This document shows, in pieces, positions 5,607 through 8,413 of a stretch of DNA of 8,413 nucleotides. Under the pieces are notes generated by a model, which was given only the letters and a program-made list of their open reading frames with translations, had not been told where the DNA came from and did not search any database. Each line of letters starts with the position of its first letter. Positions within the stretch are counted from its first letter, which is position 1. Source of the DNA: Methylocystaceae bacterium (GTDB taxonomy: Bacteria > Pseudomonadota > Alphaproteobacteria > Rhizobiales > Beijerinckiaceae); the NCBI GenBank assembly GCA_003152255.1, contig PLZT01000214.1, forward strand, positions 1,145 through 9,557, written 5' to 3'. A program made the position numbers and the translations under genes.

Positions 5607-7476
5607 TTCCGGCCGCATCACCCTCGAATCCATCGCCGCTGCTTTGGAGCCGCCCGCGCCGATTGATTTCCTGGCATGGGCGGAGGCAAATGTCACTTTC
5701 GACGATGGGCCGTTCACGGGGCCGTATAGCCGCGCGCTGTTCCCGTTTAACGACGAAATTTTGCGCGCTCTATCGCCGAGCGATCCATGTAGATTTGTGA
5801 CCTTCATGGCCTCCGCACAATGCGGGAAAACCGTGCTGGGCAACATCTTCTGCCTCGGATCGATCGTCATGGGGCGTGGGACGTTTCTCTACTGCCATCC
5901 GACGACCGACAACGCGCTGAGGTGGTCTAAAGCAAAACTCACTCCATTGATGAATTCGACGGCTGGAGTGCGCGAGCTGTTCCCGGCGCGCGCCAACGAT
6001 TCGACGGCGGCAATCCTCTATAAAGAGCGGCGCGACGGCTTATCTCGGCTGATGATCTCCGGGGCAAACTCGCCTGCGTCGCTGTCACAGGTGACGATCA
6101 ACAATCAAGTTCAAGATGACCTAGCGAAGTGGGAGCCAAACCTGGCCGGCGATCCCGAGTCCATGGCCGACAGCCGATCGCGAGCCATTTCCGACGCAAA
6201 AATACTGAAAATATCGACGCCGTTGATCACACCGGGCTGCCGTGTGACCAAAAACTTCACGGACGGGTCGCAAGAGTATCCGTATCTCGCGTGTCCGCAC
6301 TGCGGCTACATGCAGGTGCTCGAGTGGAGCAATATGCTAGCGACGCTCGATTCGGCGAGACCGGAGGCGGCATCTTTCAGTTGCGTCGAATGCGGCGGCG
6401 TAATCGAAGAACATCACCGGCCGCAGATGCTCAGCACCTTTGAATGGCGCGCGCATAACCCTTCGGCTAAGGCAACGCATCGGTCCTTCTGGCTTTGGAG
6501 CGCGTATTCATTTTTGCAATCGTGGGAGCAAATCGCGAGGGAATGGCTCAAAAACCAAGGTGACCCGGCTGGCGAGAAGTCGTTTTGGAATGATACGCTT
6601 GGCCTCGCCTATGAAACTCGCGGCGATGGACGCCCATGGGAAGAGCTGGCCGCGCGCGCGGCGAAGTCAGACTATGCGCGCGGAGTAGTCCCCAAGGGCG
6701 CTCTAGTATTGACGGTCGGTATAGACTGTCAACTCGACCGAATTGAATGGGTGCTAGTCGGACATGGACAGCAATATCGGCGCTACATTGTTGATTATGG
6801 TGTCATCGGCAAGCATATTTCCGAGCCGGACTGCCAGCGCAACCTCGATTTACTGCTTGAGCGTAAATGGTTCAATTTTTGCGGACAGCCGATGAGCATT
6901 TCGCTCGCGGCGATCGACGCGAATTTCAGCACAGACGAGGTTCTGCTCTACGCTCGGAAATACCCGGTTCACAAAATGATCGCCATTCGAGGCGCGCGCG
7001 GTGACTCCGCTCCGCGCATCGCGAAAGTTCAGCGCGAGCGCGATGAGAAGAAGGGCGTTGTGCGCAAACGCAGCAATAAGTTTTTCAACATCGGCGTGAA
7101 CAATTTCAAATTGGCGCTCTATCGCGATCTCGTGAAGGACGATCCGGTGCTGCCCGGTTACATCTTATTTCCGACCGGACTCGAAGACCGATTTTTCCAA
7201 GAGCTAGTGAGTGAAACCCGCGTCGCCAAAAAGCGCATGGGGATGCTCTATTACATTTGGGACAAGCCCGATCGACAGGCAAACGAAATATTAGACTGTG
7301 TGATCTACGCCAGCGCGGCGGCGATAAAACACGGCGTCAATTTCATTTCAGATCAGGGCTGGAAAAAACTCGAAGCTGAGTTTGAAGTGCGTGCGTCAAC
7401 CGCAGTCGATGTGACGAAACTCGATAATCCGCGTTCCCTTGTGTTCAAATCAATAGCAAGCCAACTGGCGAGGTAA
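5590..7476 (+). CDS. Terminase large subunit (GpA-like), packaging ATPase and nuclease
   Basis: The 628-residue product is close to lambda gpA (641 residues). The ATPase half holds Walker A ASAQCGKT (74-81) after the strand FVTFM; the expected DE of Walker B is replaced by QVQDDLAKW (173-181), as I recall for the alphaproteobacterial branch. A zinc-finger-like insert has CPHC (235-238) and CVEC (265-268). The nuclease half shows the acidic triad D379 in LTVGIDCQLD, D443 in LAAIDANF and D569 in EILDCVIYA. It cuts concatemeric DNA and drives it into procapsids, with the small subunit as guide. The ATG at 5590 has AGGAG four bases upstream. Portal and capsid genes normally follow but are absent before the IS. 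The frame is intact and looks functional. Confidence 0.95.
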   Translation: MSLIANSGRITLESIAAALEPPAPIDFLAWAEANVTFDDGPFTGPYSRALFPFNDEILRALSPSDPCRFVTFMASAQCGKTVLGNIFCLGSIVMGRGTFLYCHPTTDNALRWSKAKLTPLMNSTAGVRELFPARANDSTAAILYKERRDGLSRLMISGANSPASLSQVTINNQVQDDLAKWEPNLAGDPESMADSRSRAISDAKILKISTPLITPGCRVTKNFTDGSQEYPYLACPHCGYMQVLEWSNMLATLDSARPEAASFSCVECGGVIEEHHRPQMLSTFEWRAHNPSAKATHRSFWLWSAYSFLQSWEQIAREWLKNQGDPAGEKSFWNDTLGLAYETRGDGRPWEELAARAAKSDYARGVVPKGALVLTVGIDCQLDRIEWVLVGHGQQYRRYIVDYGVIGKHISEPDCQRNLDLLLERKWFNFCGQPMSISLAAIDANFSTDEVLLYARKYPVHKMIAIRGARGDSAPRIAKVQRERDEKKGVVRKRSNKFFNIGVNNFKLALYRDLVKDDPVLPGYILFPTGLEDRFFQELVSETRVAKKRMGMLYYIWDKPDRQANEILDCVIYASAAAIKHGVNFISDQGWKKLEAEFEVRASTAVDVTKLDNPRSLVFKSIASQLAR

Positions 7477-7480
7477 GAAC

Positions 7481-7960
7481 GTGGCAGGGATACGAATTTT
7501 CAAACTTGACATGACGGACAGATTCACTGGCGATGCGATGACGCTGGAGGGCGGGCGCAGTTTCGAGGGAGAGTCGCCATTCTACATTGCGGTCGAGTTG
7601 ACTCGGTGGGAGATGACTGTCGAGGAAGCCGGTCGCGTCGCCACGGCGGCAGGTCGGCTCAGCGGTCGTATCGGGCGCGCTGGTCAGAAGCGCGAACGTC
7701 CGAAGCCTGGACCAATTTTTAGGCAAAAGCTTTCAACGGAAGATCAGACCGTCGCCGCGATAATTGAGCTCGGTCTTTGCGCCGTCGACGACATTGATGC
7801 GGTCTACTTCGAATTCGCTGGGATGCGCGTCGCGCTCGACGACGAATATGGGGCGAACCTGCTCGGGGCGCTGGAGCGGTTCGCCGGTGATATCGCCGAT
7901 ATGAAGCGCGGAAGCGGCGAAGTTTACCCGTTTTTTCTTCGGCCAGATTGGGGGTTTTAA
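7481..7960 (+). CDS. Hypothetical protein after the terminase
   Basis: The product has 159 residues from a GTG at 7481, with GAGG about 8 bases upstream; an ATG at 7511 would remove ten residues and lacks a better site. Its N-terminal half is mixed strand and helix with an arginine-rich segment (57-73, GRLSGRIGRAGQKRERP), then a helical acidic stretch (87-106) and a C-terminal end of YPFFLRPDWGF. I recognise no family. The gene begins four bases after the terminase stop and ends in a TAATG overlap with the next gene, so all three are one transcript. In lambda this place holds the head-tail joining gene W, but the product is longer than gpW (68 residues) and shows no resemblance. Confidence 0.7.
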   Translation: MAGIRIFKLDMTDRFTGDAMTLEGGRSFEGESPFYIAVELTRWEMTVEEAGRVATAAGRLSGRIGRAGQKRERPKPGPIFRQKLSTEDQTVAAIIELGLCAVDDIDAVYFEFAGMRVALDDEYGANLLGALERFAGDIADMKRGSGEVYPFFLRPDWGF

Positions 7961-8295
7961 TGAGCGCGAAATCGACTGCCATTGATCGGCTCGCGCACCA
8001 ATTTGCGGGCGAAGCGCTTGGCGCGAATCCGACGCGCGAAGAACTGATCACAATGGCGCTCGTCGAACTGCGAGAAGAAAATAGAATTCTGCGCCAACAG
8101 ATCGGCGGTTCCGCGACGCCAAGGGTTTCGCGTGCAGCCGGCTACGTCACATTGAAAGAAGCCTCGTTCGAGGTTGGAGTCTGCGCCGAGTGGTTGCGAC
8201 GCCTGGCTGCTCGGGCGGAAATAGACGCGGTTTTCCAGGACCGTCGCTGGCTGGTCCGGATCGACGACTTGAGGGCAAAATATCTTCGAAAATAG
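7960..8295 (+). CDS. Coiled-coil plus helix-turn-helix protein, 3' end formed at the IS junction
   Basis: The product has 111 residues from the ATG at 7960, with GGGGG five bases upstream. The N-terminal helical part (1-48) ends in a short coiled coil (ELREENRILRQQI, 36-48), and a linker follows. The C-terminal domain (62-108) has GYVTLKEASFEVGVCAEWLR, then RWLVRIDDLRAKY, which fits an HTH_17/excisionase-like winged helix. The coiled coil implies a dimer. The stop TAG (8293-8295) ends on G8295, which appears to be the first base of the insertion sequence, so the natural C-terminus may have been longer. The domain itself looks complete. Its role is unknown; a DNA-binding regulator in the packaging region is plausible. 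Confidence 0.65.
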   Translation: MSAKSTAIDRLAHQFAGEALGANPTREELITMALVELREENRILRQQIGGSATPRVSRAAGYVTLKEASFEVGVCAEWLRRLAARAEIDAVFQDRRWLVRIDDLRAKYLRK

Positions 8296-8413
8296 GCTCT
8301 TCTGCGTTTTTTGTGGGTAGTAACGGCTTGAAACTATAGTTCAGGAAGGCTGGATGTGAGGATTTTGAGTTTGAGATATTCCTCGTCGCGCAGGCCGTAG
8401 GCGCGGCGTTGGA
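8295..8413 (-). mobile_element. End of an ISL3-like insertion sequence
   Basis: The stretch from 8295 starts GGCTCTTCTGCG, the form of terminal inverted repeat known in the ISL3 family (GGCTCTTC...). The C-terminus of a transposase lies 39 bases inside it on the minus strand. Only one end is in the window. The family makes 8-bp target duplications, so CGAAAATA at 8287-8294 would be predicted on the far side as well. The IS sits where prophage head genes would be expected. Confidence 0.65.
8334..8413 (-). CDS. Transposase C-terminal end (cut by window edge)
   Basis: Twenty-five residues are visible on the minus strand, ending in TAG (complement of 8334-8336). They include RRAYGLRDEEYLKLKIL and end SLPEL. 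I recall RRAYGxRDxEYLxLKI tails in ISL3-type (DDE_Tnp_ISL3) transposases. The catalytic DDE residues lie outside the window. The gene reads toward the prophage with its stop close to the IS end, as expected for a transposase bounded by a terminal repeat. The family assignment rests on the tail and the GGCTCTTC repeat together; other DDE families are possible. Confidence 0.6.
   Translation of the reverse strand, partial: QRRAYGLRDEEYLKLKILTSSLPEL

Noticed and set aside
8296..8333. T-rich stretch as terminator of the last prophage gene
   Set aside because: There is no stem before the T run; it is better explained as the IS terminal repeat.

Overview
The window looks like the chromosome of an alphaproteobacterium, probably Hyphomicrobiales. 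The basis is the GC-rich codon use and the N-terminus of topoisomerase I (topA), which reads like Hyphomicrobiales TopA. I cannot name a genus from the sequence alone. A prophage or phage-derived element appears to begin just after a tRNA-Cys gene. It is cut, or interrupted, at the right edge by an insertion sequence.

Layout. (1) 1-259, minus strand: the start of topA, a host gene. (2) 260-512: leader region, with a plausible tRNA promoter at 439-467. (3) 513-586: tRNA-Cys(GCA) with an encoded CCA, the probable integration site. (4) 587-736: no gene, but short TGTCGCA-type repeats that could be integrase arm sites or part of the attachment region. (5) 737-1261, minus strand: an AT-richer gene of unknown function, separated by a divergent promoter/operator region from a rightward run of genes. 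(6) 1417-4146, plus strand: an early or replication module made of a small HTH protein, a basic small protein, a RuvC-like resolvase, an unrecognised 205-aa protein and a RepA-like AAA_25 helicase. Three of its junctions are ATGA or GTGA stop/start overlaps. (7) 4127-4244: a dense nest of direct and inverted repeats built on GTCACG, directly behind the helicase gene, and the best candidate for a replication origin or regulatory array. (8) 4279-4939: two small phage-type hypothetical genes and one doubtful small ORF. (9) 4917-7476: the packaging module, with terminase small subunit (Nu1-like) and large subunit (GpA-like). (10) 7481-8295: a hypothetical protein and a coiled-coil plus HTH protein. 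(11) 8295-8413: one end of an ISL3-like insertion sequence with the C-terminus of its transposase on the minus strand.

How the parts work together. The helicase, the RuvC-like resolvase and the repeat cluster make a compact DNA replication and processing unit. The terminase pair would cut and package that DNA. No integrase, portal, capsid, tail or lysis gene lies in the window, so it cannot show whether this is a full prophage, a remnant or a satellite. The IS sits where portal and capsid genes would be expected, and its first base supplies the last base of the stop codon of the preceding gene.

I did not find a clear undescribed defence or effector system. The observations most worth checking are the repeat cluster at 4127-4244, the IS/gene junction at 8295 and the tRNA-Cys junction.
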